Program-made: the position numbers and the translations under genes
Shown: piece by piece, positions 29,201 through 38,124 of the stretch
How positions within the stretch are numbered: the first letter of the stretch is position 1
Layout of the letters: each line of letters begins with the position of its first letter
The notes under the pieces: model-generated
Seen by the model: only the letters and a program-made list of their open reading frames with translations
Database searches by the model: none
What the model was told of the DNA's origin: nothing
DNA from: Corynebacterium jeikeium
Lineage (GTDB): Bacteria; Actinomycetota; Actinomycetes; Mycobacteriales; Mycobacteriaceae
Length of the DNA: 64,000 nucleotides
NCBI RefSeq assembly: GCF_000738265.1
Contig: NZ_JFCQ01000001.1
Location: 124,001-188,000 of the forward strand
Direction: 5' to 3'

Positions 29201-29676
29201 AACCACAACTTTTCGCCGGAACTGTCGCGGAGAACATCGCGTATGGCTCCGACAACGGCAGCGTGCTTGCTGCGGTAGAGCGCATCGGCGGGGCAGCTAT
29301 CCTGCAGACGATCCCCGGCGGGCTGGGCGCCCACATCTCCCCCGGCGCACACGCGCTATCGGCGGGCCAGAAGCACATGATCGCCCTGGCACGCGCCGAA
29401 TACATCCGCCCGGCGATCATGCTGTTGGATGAGGCGACGGCAAACATCAGCGACGAAGAGGAAGCGCAGATCGTCGAGGCGATTGCCCTCGCTACCCGCG
29501 AGCGCACGGCACTCATCGTCGCCCACCGGCTGCGCACCGCCGCGCGAGCCGACACGATCGTCGTGATGGAACACGGTCGAGTCGTAGAAATTGGCTCCCA
29601 CAAAGAGCTGCTCCAGCGTGACGGAGCCTACGCTGAATTATGGAATGCCGCCCCAAGCCCAACTGCGGGTTTGTAG
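26203..29676 (+). CDS. Single-chain ABC exporter (TMD-NBD-TMD-NBD)
   Basis: This 1157-residue protein fuses two half-exporters. TMD1 covers about 25-300. NBD1 has Walker A GPVASGKTR (358-366), signature LSGGQ (469-473) and Walker B TIIFDDATS (489-497). TMD2 covers about 595-870. NBD2 has Walker A GATGAGKTT (951-959), Q-loop VPQEP, signature LSAGQ (1052) and Walker B IMLLDEATA. NBD1 has Asp instead of the catalytic Glu and Asp in place of the Q-loop Gln, while NBD2 has the variant signature, so only one ATP site is canonical. The true start may be GTG 26239, because TAGAAT at 26226-26231 looks like a -10 box for a leaderless message. The substrate is unknown. Confidence 0.9.
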   Translation: MGWSAPRVRIIGVFRVIQEAARHHRWLFISVVVFSVLLPAIELLLPLLAGASVDGSRRAIGLLVAAACARFVVQSLRRFLAGTFSVRTQHSLRTRMFRAIQSVDAQQGRAFGTGQVISRTITDLTKVQGTVAMLPLMATSMLELVLIFAVVLWISPPIAGIVAVQIPLLFAVAYASRTRLYEPSLASQKQAAVIAEQVDRTVSGVQVVKSFAQEPREVARYRRESARHYGINMRVAKLSALFQPALSALPNVALVAAIGLGGWLAMRGTISVGDFLAVSTYITMIARLARMAAGMLVNVHVTEPCADRIFEIIDAPPRPTGTTSVRGPMGFSGFVPISPGNTPVRLDISPGSTVIVEGPVASGKTRLAHALAGLNSVDAQDIEVTDGESAESGRSAQSIPLLEIREAYRPALVMDEAFLYSGTIRENILLGHSATDQEVWEAARLACADTFIRDAGGLDTIVGERGITLSGGQRQRIAIARMLLRKPHTIIFDDATSAIDQATEATILANLRATISRPTVVYISHRADGGFRNPDQVITLPSARPNPENDTVSEQPSENSAENSAEKLAEYPPAEPHIADLSLPSGGDGFRLRTLFGMVPGLIAAVVATLLLSSAADIALPTFIRHAIDHGVAANDMQALWITCGVALIVVAASWAAQIANTILTTLTGEKLIFALRNRLFRHITDMDLLWFHRQASGRIMTRLTTDIDSLSNFLQTGLSQTIVSASLALGIVGMLLATDLTLAGIVALFLPVIVVATVVFRIISRRLYSRARNQVSQVNATFQEALMGLSTGQAYNYGSTLQGRLDEESRQYLRLRTYSQTAVSLYFPGINLLTQLAQAAVLSAGGTLVAQGQTTEGALVAFSLYLTMLFGPIQQLSQVFDQFQQASVSVSRIRELLNEQPAITAPANPTTPELSAGPAIRCEGVMYKYGDGEPTVQINHTFRGTTAVVGATGAGKTTLLRLINRFVEPTEGAILADGVDIRNFDVRDWRRCIGTVPQEPQLFAGTVAENIAYGSDNGSVLAAVERIGGAAILQTIPGGLGAHISPGAHALSAGQKHMIALARAEYIRPAIMLLDEATANISDEEEAQIVEAIALATRERTALIVAHRLRTAARADTIVVMEHGRVVEIGSHKELLQRDGAYAELWNAAPSPTAGL

Positions 29677-29729
29677 TAGGGTGGAACGACGAGACTTAGA
29701 GTCATTAAGGAAAGAGGCGAGGACCTGCT

Positions 29730-32700
29730 GTGAGCAGCGCGAATTTCGGTCAAAACGAATGGCTGGTCGATATGATGTACCAGCAGTATAAGGAAGACCC
29801 AAAGTCTGTCGACGCAGAATGGCGCGATTACTTTGAAAAGAATTCCTCCCCCGTAAGTACGTCGGGCAACATCCAGGCTGCGACGGGCAATGGATCTCAG
29901 AAGACCACCGTCACCCCTACCCGGGATACGACGGCCGGCGGTAAGCAGCCGAAGGGCTCTGCGTCCCAGCGCCAGACCCCTCAGAGCTTGGGCAGCAGCG
30001 CTAAGCCCACGCCGAAGCGCACCGTCCCGCCGGCACCGAAGCAGCCGGTTGAGGCTCCAGAACCGGGCAAGACCACCATTAAGGGCGCCGCAAAGGCCGT
30101 GGTGAAGAACATGGACATCTCCCTGGAGATTCCGACTGCTACGTCCGTGCGCGATATGCCGGCAAAGCTGATGTTCGAAAACCGCGCCATGGTTAACGAG
30201 ACCCTGCGTGCGCGCGGTGGTGGCAAGATCAGCTTTACCCACATCATCGGTTACGCCCTGGTGCAGGCCGTCAAGGCTCACCCGGACATGAACAACTCCT
30301 ACGAGGTTGTCGACGGCAAGCCGACCCTCGTTACCCCGGAGCACATCAACCTGGGTCTGGCTATCGACATGGTCGGCAAGAACGGCCAGCGTTCCCTGGT
30401 GGTCGCCGCCATCAAGGAAGCCGAGAACATGTCCTTCGGCGAGTTCGTCGAGAAGTACGAGGACGTTGTTCACCGCGGCCGCGAAGGCAAGCTGACGATG
30501 GACGACTTCACCGGCGTGACCATCTCCCTGACCAACCCGGGCGGTATCGGCACCCGCCACTCCGTGCCGCGCCTGACCAAGGGCCAGGGCGCCATCATCG
30601 GCGTGGGCTCCATGGACTACCCCGCTGAGTTCGCAGGTGCCTCCGAGGATCGTCTGGGCGAGATGGGCATCGGCAAGCTGGTGACCATCACCTCCACCTA
30701 CGATCACCGCATCATTCAGGGCGCCGAATCGGGCGAGTTCCTGCGCACCATGAGCCGCCTGCTGATCAACGACGAGTTCTGGGATGACATTTTCCACGCC
30801 ATGCGCGTGCCCTACGCTCCGACGCGTTGGAGCCAGGACCTGCCGAATATCGGCGTCGATAAGTCCACCCGAGTGATGCAGCTGATCGAGGCTTACCGCT
30901 CCCGTGGCCACCTGATCGCCGACATCAACCCGCTGCAGTGGACCCAGCCGGGTCTGCCGATCCCGGATCACTCCGACCTGAACATCGAATCCCACGGCCT
31001 GACCCTGTGGGACTTCGATCGCACCTTCCACGTCGGTGGCTTCGCTGGTCGCGAAACCATGACGCTGCGCGAGGTACTTGCCACCCTGCGCAAGGCCTAC
31101 ACCCTGAAGGTCGGTTCGGAGTACACCCACATTCTGGACGCCGAAGAGCGCAACTGGCTGCAGGATCGTATCGAGGCTGGCCAGGCAGAGTTCACCCCGG
31201 CTCAGCAGAAGTACATCCTGCAGAAGCTGAACTCCGCCGAGGCCTTCGAGAACTTCCTGCAGACCAAGTACGTCGGCCAGAAGCGATTCTCCCTGGAGGG
31301 CGCTGAAACGCTGATCCCGATGATGGATGCAGCCATCGACCGCGCAGCCGACGCAGCCCTCGACGAGGTCATCATCGGCATGCCGCACCGCGGCCGACTG
31401 AACGTGCTGGCCAACATTGTGGGCAAGCCCTACGCGCAAATCTTCACGGAGTTCGAGGGCAACATCGACCCGGCCGCCGCAGGCGGTTCCGGTGACGTGA
31501 AGTACCACCTGGGCCAGCAGGGCCAGTACCACCAGATGTTCGGCGATAACGAAATCGACGTTTACCTGGCTGCGAACCCCTCCCACCTGGAGGCCGTAAA
31601 CCCGGTCATGGAGGGCATCGCCCGCGCCAAGCAGGATCAGCTGCACGAGAAGCACACCGTTATGCCGCTGTTGCTGCACGGTGACGCCGCGTTTACCGGC
31701 CTGGGCATTGTTCAGGAAACCATCAACCTGGCTCGCCTGGAGGCCTACGAGGTCGGCGGTACCGTCCACATCGTGGTGAACAACCAGATCGGCTTCACCA
31801 CCACCCCGGATGCCGGCCGCTCCACCCACTACGCAACCGACTTGGCAAAGGGCTTCGACTGCCCGGTGTTCCACGTCAACGGCGACGACCCAGAGGCCGT
31901 TGTGTGGGTTGCACAGCTGGCTGTGGACTACCGCAACCGCTTCGGTAAGGACGTCTTCATCGACCTGGTGACCTACCGTCGCCGTGGCCACAACGAGGCC
32001 GACGATCCGTCGATGACCCAGCCGCTGATGTACAAGCTGATCGGTGAGACGAAGAGCTCCCGCGACCAGTACACCGAAACCCTGCTGGGCCGTGGCGACC
32101 TGACCGAGGAAGACATCGAGCGCGTTCAGCGCGACTTCCACGAGCAGCTGGAGACCGTGTTCACGCAGGTTCGCGAGGCAGAAAAGGGCGCTAAGCCGAA
32201 GGAACAAGGTGGCATCACCGGTTCCCAGGATCTGCCGCACGGTCTGGATACTTCCGTCGACCGCGCGCTCATCGAGCGCATCGGCGATCTCTTCGCCGAC
32301 GTGCCCGACGGCCTCACCCCGCACCCGCGCGTTAAGCCGGTCATCAAGCGCCGCAAGGAAATGTCCCGCAACGGCAACATCGACTGGGGCTTTGCCGAGC
32401 TGCTGGCCTTCGGTTCCCTGGTGGACGGCGGCAAGTTGGTTCGCCTGGTCGGTGAGGACACTCTGCGTGGTACCTTCACCCAGCGCCACGCTGTCCTGTT
32501 CGACCACACCGACCACGACCGTTACAGCCCGCTGGAGGAACTCGCCCGCGAGTCCGGCAAGGGCGGCCGCTTCGAGACCTACAACTCCGCGCTGACCGAG
32601 TACGCGGGCATGGGCTTCGAGTACGGCTACTCCGTCGGTAACCCGGACGCTCTGGTCGCCTGGGAAGCACAATTCGGTGACTTCGCCAACGGCGCCCAGA

Positions 32701-33413
32701 CCATCCTGGACGAGTACGTTTCTTCCGGCGAGGCCAAGTGGGGCCAGATTTCTTCCCTGGTTCTGCTGCTGCCGCACGGCTACGAGGGTCAGGGTCCAGA
32801 CCACTCTTCCGCCCGCATCGAGCGCTTCCTGCAGATGTCCGCGGAGGGCTCCTGGACCATCGCCCAGCCATCCACTCCGGCGAACTACTTCCACCTGCTG
32901 CGCCGCCACGCACTGGGCTCCCTGAAGCGCCCGCTGGTTGTCTTCAGCCCGAAGTCCATGCTGCGTAACAAGATGGCGGTCTCCTCCGTGGAGGACTTCA
33001 CCGAGGTCAAGAAGTTCCAGTCCGTCATTGACGACCCGAACCAGAACGGCAAGAACGAGAACATCAAGACTGTTCTGATGTGCTCGGGCAAGATCTACTG
33101 GGATCTGGAGAAGAAGCGTCAGGCAGACGGTCGCGATGATGTCGCCATCGTCCGCGTGGAGATGCTGCACCCGATTCCGTTCAACCGCATCAAGGATGCG
33201 CTGGATAACTACCCGAACGCCGAGGTGCGCTGGGTACAGGACGAGCCGGCCAACCAGGGCCCGTGGCCGTTCCTGGCTCTGCAGCTGCCGGAGCACATCC
33301 CCGGCATCCAGCTGAAGCGCGTTTCCCGCCGTGCACAGTCCTCCACCGCTACCGGTGTGGCAAAGGTGCACCAGCTGGAGCAGAAGCAGCTGCTGGAGGA
33401 GGCTTTCGAGTAA
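29730..33413 (+). CDS. odhA: 2-oxoglutarate dehydrogenase E2-E1 fusion
   Basis: This 1227-residue TCA-cycle enzyme decarboxylates 2-oxoglutarate. The first 40 residues are the E1 N-terminal segment, followed by a Pro/Thr/Lys-rich linker (about 40-115). An E2 succinyltransferase core (about 118-350) has the DHR-type active-site motif [13 protein letters not shown] (His326). The thiamine-diphosphate E1 part follows (about 370-1227) with [21 protein letters not shown] and VNNQIGFTT. No lipoyl domain is present, as in C. glutamicum OdhA and mycobacterial Kgd, where lipoyl groups come from AceF. The start is GTG with GAGGCGAGGA just upstream. OdhI-type regulation is known for the family. Confidence 0.97.
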   Translation: MSSANFGQNEWLVDMMYQQYKEDPKSVDAEWRDYFEKNSSPVSTSGNIQAATGNGSQKTTVTPTRDTTAGGKQPKGSASQRQTPQSLGSSAKPTPKRTVPPAPKQPVEAPEPGKTTIKGAAKAVVKNMDISLEIPTATSVRDMPAKLMFENRAMVNETLRARGGGKISFTHIIGYALVQAVKAHPDMNNSYEVVDGKPTLVTPEHINLGLAIDMVGKNGQRSLVVAAIKEAENMSFGEFVEKYEDVVHRGREGKLTMDDFTGVTISLTNPGGIGTRHSVPRLTKGQGAIIGVGSMDYPAEFAGASEDRLGEMGIGKLVTITSTYDHRIIQGAESGEFLRTMSRLLINDEFWDDIFHAMRVPYAPTRWSQDLPNIGVDKSTRVMQLIEAYRSRGHLIADINPLQWTQPGLPIPDHSDLNIESHGLTLWDFDRTFHVGGFAGRETMTLREVLATLRKAYTLKVGSEYTHILDAEERNWLQDRIEAGQAEFTPAQQKYILQKLNSAEAFENFLQTKYVGQKRFSLEGAETLIPMMDAAIDRAADAALDEVIIGMPHRGRLNVLANIVGKPYAQIFTEFEGNIDPAAAGGSGDVKYHLGQQGQYHQMFGDNEIDVYLAANPSHLEAVNPVMEGIARAKQDQLHEKHTVMPLLLHGDAAFTGLGIVQETINLARLEAYEVGGTVHIVVNNQIGFTTTPDAGRSTHYATDLAKGFDCPVFHVNGDDPEAVVWVAQLAVDYRNRFGKDVFIDLVTYRRRGHNEADDPSMTQPLMYKLIGETKSSRDQYTETLLGRGDLTEEDIERVQRDFHEQLETVFTQVREAEKGAKPKEQGGITGSQDLPHGLDTSVDRALIERIGDLFADVPDGLTPHPRVKPVIKRRKEMSRNGNIDWGFAELLAFGSLVDGGKLVRLVGEDTLRGTFTQRHAVLFDHTDHDRYSPLEELARESGKGGRFETYNSALTEYAGMGFEYGYSVGNPDALVAWEAQFGDFANGAQTILDEYVSSGEAKWGQISSLVLLLPHGYEGQGPDHSSARIERFLQMSAEGSWTIAQPSTPANYFHLLRRHALGSLKRPLVVFSPKSMLRNKMAVSSVEDFTEVKKFQSVIDDPNQNGKNENIKTVLMCSGKIYWDLEKKRQADGRDDVAIVRVEMLHPIPFNRIKDALDNYPNAEVRWVQDEPANQGPWPFLALQLPEHIPGIQLKRVSRRAQSSTATGVAKVHQLEQKQLLEEAFE

Positions 33414-33454
33414 AACTCGGCAAGCCCTCAGCGGCTAGCTACTAGCCAGCAACA

Positions 33455-33482
33455 AGCCCGTCGCACTAGCGGCGGGCTTTTT
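33455..33482 (+). terminator. Terminator of odhA
   Basis: AGCCCGTCGC pairs with GCGGCGGGCT (one G-T) around a short loop and is followed by five T. Confidence 0.85.
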
Positions 33483-33495
33483 CTTGGTCTCAGCG

Positions 33496-33560
33496 CCCTG
33501 CCCTGCCCCGAGCCCAAGTCCTAGCCCTAGCCCTGCCCTGCCTCGCCCCGAGCCCTAGCC
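33496..33560. repeat. Low-complexity CCCTRS/CCCTAG-type repeat tract
   Basis: Multiple CCCTG and CCCTAG hexamer-like units fill the gap between convergent odhA and the lipoprotein gene and run into the last codons of the latter. The tract is purine/pyrimidine skewed and may arise by replication slippage. Confidence 0.5.
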
Positions 33561-34208
33561 TCCGAGCATCTCCATGGTCGTTCCCGTAGCCACGGAGTTC
33601 AGCTTCCCAACAATGTCGCGGCTCAGGCCTTCCTTCGCGTAGAGCACCACGGCGTTCTGCGGCAGAACAGTGCCTTGGCACGGCATGGCCTCCCCCGGCG
33701 CAGTAATACCGATATCCTGCGGAAGCACGTTGCGCAGCTCGTCGTACACCAGCGCCTCCCATTCCCGGTCGGACTTCGGGGTGCCGGACTTCGGGGTGCC
33801 GGACTTCGGGGCGCTCTCGTCCTGCTCCCCGCCCTTCACAGCGTCCCGATCCGCATACTCCCGGCGCAGCTCGAGGCCCCGGTTCCGATCCAGCCTTTGC
33901 AACAGCTCGCCCGTGCAGCCGAAGGTCACGGTCACTTCACCAGTGCGCAACTGCCGGACCCGGTAGTCTGCGGACACGAGTTTGCGCTCCACCTTTCGGT
34001 GGTCATCCTTGAGTCCCCGCACCAGGTAGCGGGCAAAAGCATCGGCATTGCGGTTGGGCATGGGCGAATTCCCGAGGGACTGCTCCGGCACGCCGACGAC
34101 GAACTGCGGAGCGCTCTGTTCCGCGCACCCTGCCAGCCCACTTGCGGTGGCAAGACAGGTCACTGCCACGGTTAGCGACGCCACGTTCCGCCCGCCCAAC
34201 ACTCGCAT
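33555..34208 (-). CDS. Putative lipoprotein of unknown function
   Basis: The 217-residue protein starts MRVLGGRNVASL with an AAAGGGGAA ribosome binding site and has a lipoprotein signal peptide ending ASGLAGC (Cys about 28). The exported part has FGCTGELLQRL and CQGTVLPQNAVVLYAKEG, with a cysteine pair that may form a disulfide. A repeated SGTPK linker sits in the middle (encoded by a 15-bp tandem repeat). I recognise no domain. It is convergent with odhA and divergent from the MgtE-N/CBS gene. The frame extends 30 codons further upstream, but the lipobox spacing supports the chosen start. Confidence 0.72.
   Translation of the reverse strand: MRVLGGRNVASLTVAVTCLATASGLAGCAEQSAPQFVVGVPEQSLGNSPMPNRNADAFARYLVRGLKDDHRKVERKLVSADYRVRQLRTGEVTVTFGCTGELLQRLDRNRGLELRREYADRDAVKGGEQDESAPKSGTPKSGTPKSDREWEALVYDELRNVLPQDIGITAPGEAMPCQGTVLPQNAVVLYAKEGLSRDIVGKLNSVATGTTMEMLGG
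33771..33812. repeat. 15-bp tandem repeat inside the lipoprotein gene
   Basis: GGACTTCGGGGTGCC occurs twice in full plus 12 bases. It encodes repeated Ser-Gly-Thr-Pro-Lys, likely a flexible linker. Copy number could vary between strains without a frameshift. Confidence 0.75.
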
Positions 34209-34337
34209 CTGGTTCTTCCCCTTTAACTTTCTGGCGATATCCAGTATTTCTGGCTCTATCCAGCACTTCTGGCTGTGTGCAGCCATCCAACTTGCCACAT
34301 ACTACCGCGTCTTAGGCATCAAGTAACCTTAGTAGAC

Positions 34338-35705
34338 ATGAGTACTAGTCGTGTTTATGCAGGACGTTTAGCCGGCTTAGTGGTGCTGGGGCCAGACGGC
34401 GAATCCGTCGGTCGTGTCCGCGATGTCGTGATCACCATCCACGGCGATAATGCGACGGCACTTGGTTTGGTGGTGGAGATCTCCAATAAGCGAAAGATCT
34501 TCCTGCCGATGCTACGAATCGCGGCCATCACTGCCACGGACATCACCACTACCTCCAGTTCGGTGAACTTGCGCCCATTCAAATCCCGCTCTGCGGAGTT
34601 GACGATCTTCGAGGACCTCATCGGCTCCAAGGTGCACACGGACGATCCGGAGCACGAGGATCTTCACGGCAAGGTCGTGGAGATCACCGATGTGGAGCTC
34701 AGCCGTAGCCGTCGCCGCGAGTGGAAGATCCGCAACCTGGCGGTCACCCAGCGCAGTCGCCTGGGGCGCCGGACTGCGATCGACGTTATCCCCATCGAGC
34801 ACATTCAAGGCCTCCACGCCTCTGGAACGGGAGCGGTGAACCAGGATGCGGAGCTGATCGCCTCATTCGCGCAAATGCGCAATGCTGACGTGGCTAACGC
34901 CCTGGTGGAGATGGATGATGCCCGCCGCAACAAGATCGCCGCGGAGCTCGACGACGAGCGGCTGGCGGACGTGTTGGCGGAGATGCCGGATGACGATCAG
35001 GCTGCGATCCTGGAGCACCTCAACATCGAACGCGCCGCGGACGTGTTGGAGGAGATGGACCCGGATGACGCAGCCGATATTCTGGCGGAGCTGCCGGAGG
35101 ATACCTCGGACGTGCTGCTGGAGCTGATGGATCCGGAGGAATCCGAACCCGTTCGTCGCCTCATGGACTTCTCGCCCGAGACCGTAGGCGCGCTCATGAC
35201 TCCTGAACCCATTATTTTGACGCCGCAGGCCACCGTCGCCGAAGCTCTCGCTCACGCGCGAAACCCAGAGCTACCGACGTCCCTGTCCTCCCTCATTTTT
35301 GTAGTTCGCCCACCCCAGGCCACCCCGACGGGTAAGTACCTGGGCTGTGTCCACCTGCAGAAGCTGTTGCGTGAACCGCCGTCCTCCCTGATCGGTGGGA
35401 TCCTGGATCTCGAACTACCGGCGCTGTTCGCGGAGGATACGCAGGAAACCGCGGCCCGCTACTTCGCGACATACAACCTGGTGTGTGGCCCGGTACTCGA
35501 CCACGACCAGCACCTGCTGGGCGCGGTCAGCGTCGATGACCTGCTGGACCACATGCTTCCGGAGGACTGGCGCGAAGAGGATTGGCGCGTCGACGCCTCC
35601 TCCGTGGCACGCCCTGCCGCCGAATCCACTGACAGCTCCAGCCCCGAGGCAGCGAATGCGACCAACAATGAGACTGCGACCAACAATGAAGTGAAGGGGG
35701 TCTAG
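34338..35705 (+). CDS. MgtE N-terminal/CBS-domain protein without membrane domain
   Basis: This 455-residue protein has a PRC-barrel-like N-terminus (about 1-90, LAGLVVLGPDGESVGRVRDV). A second barrel-like segment follows, then an MgtE-type superhelical domain (about 195-290) with repeats such as ERLADVLAEMPDDD and DDAADILAELPED. A tandem CBS pair (about 290-420) carries MTPEPIILTPQATV and HLLGAVSVDDLLDHM. There is no membrane part, so it cannot transport Mg2+ by itself. In MgtE these cytosolic domains sense magnesium. It lies 7 bp before a DUF1003 membrane protein, a likely partner. The ATG 34338 follows TAACCT by a short gap and may be leaderless. Confidence 0.85.
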   Translation: MSTSRVYAGRLAGLVVLGPDGESVGRVRDVVITIHGDNATALGLVVEISNKRKIFLPMLRIAAITATDITTTSSSVNLRPFKSRSAELTIFEDLIGSKVHTDDPEHEDLHGKVVEITDVELSRSRRREWKIRNLAVTQRSRLGRRTAIDVIPIEHIQGLHASGTGAVNQDAELIASFAQMRNADVANALVEMDDARRNKIAAELDDERLADVLAEMPDDDQAAILEHLNIERAADVLEEMDPDDAADILAELPEDTSDVLLELMDPEESEPVRRLMDFSPETVGALMTPEPIILTPQATVAEALAHARNPELPTSLSSLIFVVRPPQATPTGKYLGCVHLQKLLREPPSSLIGGILDLELPALFAEDTQETAARYFATYNLVCGPVLDHDQHLLGAVSVDDLLDHMLPEDWREEDWRVDASSVARPAAESTDSSSPEAANATNNETATNNEVKGV

Positions 35706-35712
35706 GCACTCT

Positions 35713-36249
35713 ATGGCACGAAAGTTTTCCCGCGCAGAGCTAGATACGCCCACCGACGCAACGCGTCAGAAAAAGAAATTCAACTTGGACGGCGACGGTG
35801 TTGGCCGCGTAGCCGAGAACATCGCCCGCTTCCTGGGTACGGGCAAGTACCTCTTCTATCAGACGATCATCGTGGTCGCCTGGATCGCTCTGAACCTGGG
35901 CGGCATGTGGTGGAACTGGGATCCATACCCGTTCATCCTGTTGAACCTCGCTTTCTCCACCCAGGCCGCCTACGCCGCACCGCTCATTCTATTGGCGCAG
36001 AATCGCCAGGACGACCGTGACCGCGTGAGCCTGGACGAGGACCGCCGCCGCGCTGCGGAGACCAAGGCCGATACGGAATTCCTGGCCCGCGAGGTCGCCA
36101 GCGTCCGTATCGCCGTCGGCGAAACCGTCACCCGCGATTACCTGCGTCGCGAACTGGAGGAGCTCCACGACATTCTGCAGCGCATCGATGACAAGATCGA
36201 CGATTCGCGGCGCGATGAGGAAGCCCGCGGAGAGTCCCGCGAAGACTAA
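35713..36249 (+). CDS. DUF1003 membrane protein
   Basis: This 178-residue protein has two membrane helices (about 47-66 and 73-95) with the DUF1003 pattern GTGKYLFYQTIIVVAWIALN and FSTQAAYAAPLILLAQNRQ, then a charged cytoplasmic coiled-coil tail (about 96-178). DUF1003 proteins have no settled function. Being only 7 bp after the MgtE-N/CBS gene suggests that the two are co-translated and work together, possibly in divalent cation sensing or transport; this is inference. Confidence 0.85.
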   Translation: MARKFSRAELDTPTDATRQKKKFNLDGDGVGRVAENIARFLGTGKYLFYQTIIVVAWIALNLGGMWWNWDPYPFILLNLAFSTQAAYAAPLILLAQNRQDDRDRVSLDEDRRRAAETKADTEFLAREVASVRIAVGETVTRDYLRRELEELHDILQRIDDKIDDSRRDEEARGESRED

Positions 36250-36314
36250 GTCAGAGTTCCACCTACCAGGCCAAGTTAACGTCTGAGCAGTCGTTCGATA
36301 CACTGAAAACCATC

Positions 36315-37445
36315 ATGTCCCAAGTCACTGAATCCGCTGTACGCAGCGCGCTATCCCGCGTAGAGGATCCTGAACTCAACCGCACGATCACGGATCTCGG
36401 CATGGTGAAGTCCATCGACATCAACGGTAGCGATGTCGCCATCGAGATCTACCTGACCATCGCTGGTTGCCCGATGAAGAACCACCTGACGGAGAAAACG
36501 CGCGAAGCCGCGGAATCCGTCGATGGCGTGGAGAACGTCACCGTCACGACCGACGTGATGAGCGACGAGCAACGCCGCAACATCCGCCAAATGGTGCGTG
36601 GCGATTCCGCTGATCCGGTCATCCCCTTCGCCCAGGCCGACTCCACCACCCGCGTGTTCGCCATCGCCTCCGGCAAGGGCGGCGTGGGCAAGTCCAGCGT
36701 CACCGTGAACCTCGCCGTAGCCTTGCAGAAGCGGGGTCTGAAGGTTGGAGTGATCGACGCCGACATTTACGGCCACTCCGTGCCCGGCCTCATGGGCTCC
36801 ACGGATAAGCCCCACCAGGTGGACGAGATGATCATGCCGCTGCAGGCGCACGGCGTGAAGCTGATTTCCATCGGTCACTTCATCGGCGACAACTCTCCCG
36901 TCGTGTGGCGTGGACCCATGCTGCACCGCGCTATCCAGCAGTTCCTGGCGGATGTGTTCTGGGGTGACCTGGACATCCTTCTGCTGGACCTGCCACCGGG
37001 TACCGGCGACGTGGCGATCTCCGTCGCCCAGCTGGTTCCGAATGCTGAGCTGCTGATCGTCACCACCCCGCAGGCTGCTGCCGCAGAGGTGGCGGAGCGC
37101 GCCGGTTCGATCTCCCAGCAGACCCGCCAGCGCATCGGCGGCGTGATCGAGAACATGAGCTGGATGGACATGCCGGACGGCTCCCGCATGGAGGTCTTCG
37201 GCTCGGGCGGTGGCCAATTCGTCGCCGACCGCCTGTCCCAGATCACCGGCACTAAGGTGCCTCTGATGGGCCAGATCCCGCTGGATCCGAACCTGCGCAT
37301 TGGCGGAGACTTAGGCAATCCGATCGTGCTGTCCGAGCCGAACTCTCCGGCCACGATCGCCTTCGGCGGAATTGCCGATCAGTTGGCCGTTCGTCGCAGT
37401 TCGCTGGCAGGTAAGTCGCTGAACCTCGGCGTCACAAAGAAATAG
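36315..37445 (+). CDS. mrp: Mrp/ApbC-family Fe-S cluster carrier ATPase
   Basis: The 376-residue protein has an N-terminal MIP18/DUF59 domain (about 1-90, VEDPELNRTITDLGMV and GCPMKNHL) and a P-loop NTPase domain with deviant Walker A SGKGGVGKSS (119-128) and LLLDLPPGTGDV. It should move iron-sulfur clusters to client proteins. The CxxC that binds the cluster in E. coli ApbC is missing: the segment reads NMSWMDMPDGSRMEVFG. My memory is that mycobacterial Mrp lacks it too. TACACT 10 bases before the ATG suggests a leaderless message. It converges with tatB. Confidence 0.92.
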   Translation: MSQVTESAVRSALSRVEDPELNRTITDLGMVKSIDINGSDVAIEIYLTIAGCPMKNHLTEKTREAAESVDGVENVTVTTDVMSDEQRRNIRQMVRGDSADPVIPFAQADSTTRVFAIASGKGGVGKSSVTVNLAVALQKRGLKVGVIDADIYGHSVPGLMGSTDKPHQVDEMIMPLQAHGVKLISIGHFIGDNSPVVWRGPMLHRAIQQFLADVFWGDLDILLLDLPPGTGDVAISVAQLVPNAELLIVTTPQAAAAEVAERAGSISQQTRQRIGGVIENMSWMDMPDGSRMEVFGSGGGQFVADRLSQITGTKVPLMGQIPLDPNLRIGGDLGNPIVLSEPNSPATIAFGGIADQLAVRRSSLAGKSLNLGVTKK

Positions 37446-37464
37446 GCCGAAAGGCCCCGGCCGC

Positions 37465-37484
37465 AACCGCGGCTAGCGCGGTTT
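37465..37484. terminator. Weak hairpin between convergent mrp and tatB
   Basis: AACCGCG-GCTAG-CGCGGTT is a perfect 7-bp stem between the two stop codons, but the T tract after it is short. Confidence 0.45.
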
Positions 37485-38088
37485 AGGTCACGTCCTCCCA
37501 CCCGTAACCGGGTGCGGAGGGCTTTTCTTTATCCCCAGCGTTACCTGCGTTTCCCGCGCCCCCGGCATCGCCCGTGAGCTGCTCTGCAGCATCGGCGACC
37601 GGGCTCGAGGTCTGCGCGCGGGACTCCCCAGCGGTCGACTGCTGGGTTACGGCGATGCCTCCGTTGTCCGCGCTACCGCTCGCGGGGGCAGCGCTGCCGG
37701 CAGGAGCCTTCTTCTTTGCACTGTCCGCCTTGAGGGACTCGCGCAGGTTCGGCTTACGCACCGTATCTACGGTGTCTTTCACTTCCCGCTTCGTCTCGCT
37801 GAAAGAGGTCAGGATACTGTCGTCATCGTCCAACAGAGTCTTGGTAATGAAGCCCTTGGCGCCCATCTGGCGAACATTGTTGAGCTCCTGCAGTGGCTTA
37901 GAGAACTCCCGGAAATCCTCCCCCAGCTCCCCATCCAGCTGCTCTTTGGCCTGCGAGACGGCCTTGCGCACTGCCAACAGCATCGCCCGAGCTTCCTTGA
38001 TGAGCCCCGGCAAACGCTCCGGGCCAATCAGAAACAGCGCAACGATCAAAAGTACGAGGACTTCGCCCCAACCTACATTGGAAAACAC
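37483..38088 (-). CDS. tatB: Twin-arginine translocase subunit TatB
   Basis: This 201-residue protein has one N-terminal membrane helix (VGWGEVLVLLIVALFLIGPERLPGL, positions about 5-29) with the conserved Glu-Arg-Leu-Pro hinge, an amphipathic helix (KEARAMLLAVRKAVSQAK) and a long Ala/Ser/Gly-rich cytosolic tail. TatB binds substrates with twin-arginine signals and passes them to TatA/TatC. It lies beside cseE and sigE, the usual mycobacterial and corynebacterial order. The start is ATG 38086-38088. Confidence 0.93.
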   Translation of the reverse strand: MFSNVGWGEVLVLLIVALFLIGPERLPGLIKEARAMLLAVRKAVSQAKEQLDGELGEDFREFSKPLQELNNVRQMGAKGFITKTLLDDDDSILTSFSETKREVKDTVDTVRKPNLRESLKADSAKKKAPAGSAAPASGSADNGGIAVTQQSTAGESRAQTSSPVADAAEQLTGDAGGAGNAGNAGDKEKPSAPGYGWEDVT

Positions 38089-38124
38089 CTGTCTAACCTA
38101 ACTTAATCCGCACAGACTTTCACT

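Noticed and set aside
29628..33371. 1247-codon minus-strand open frame opposite odhA
   Set aside because: It mirrors odhA codon by codon and has the His/Val/Leu/Gln-rich composition typical of antisense frames of high-GC genes.
33496..33560. Telomere-like or plasmid end repeat
   Set aside because: The CCCTAG units are too few and irregular, and lie between two ordinary convergent genes.
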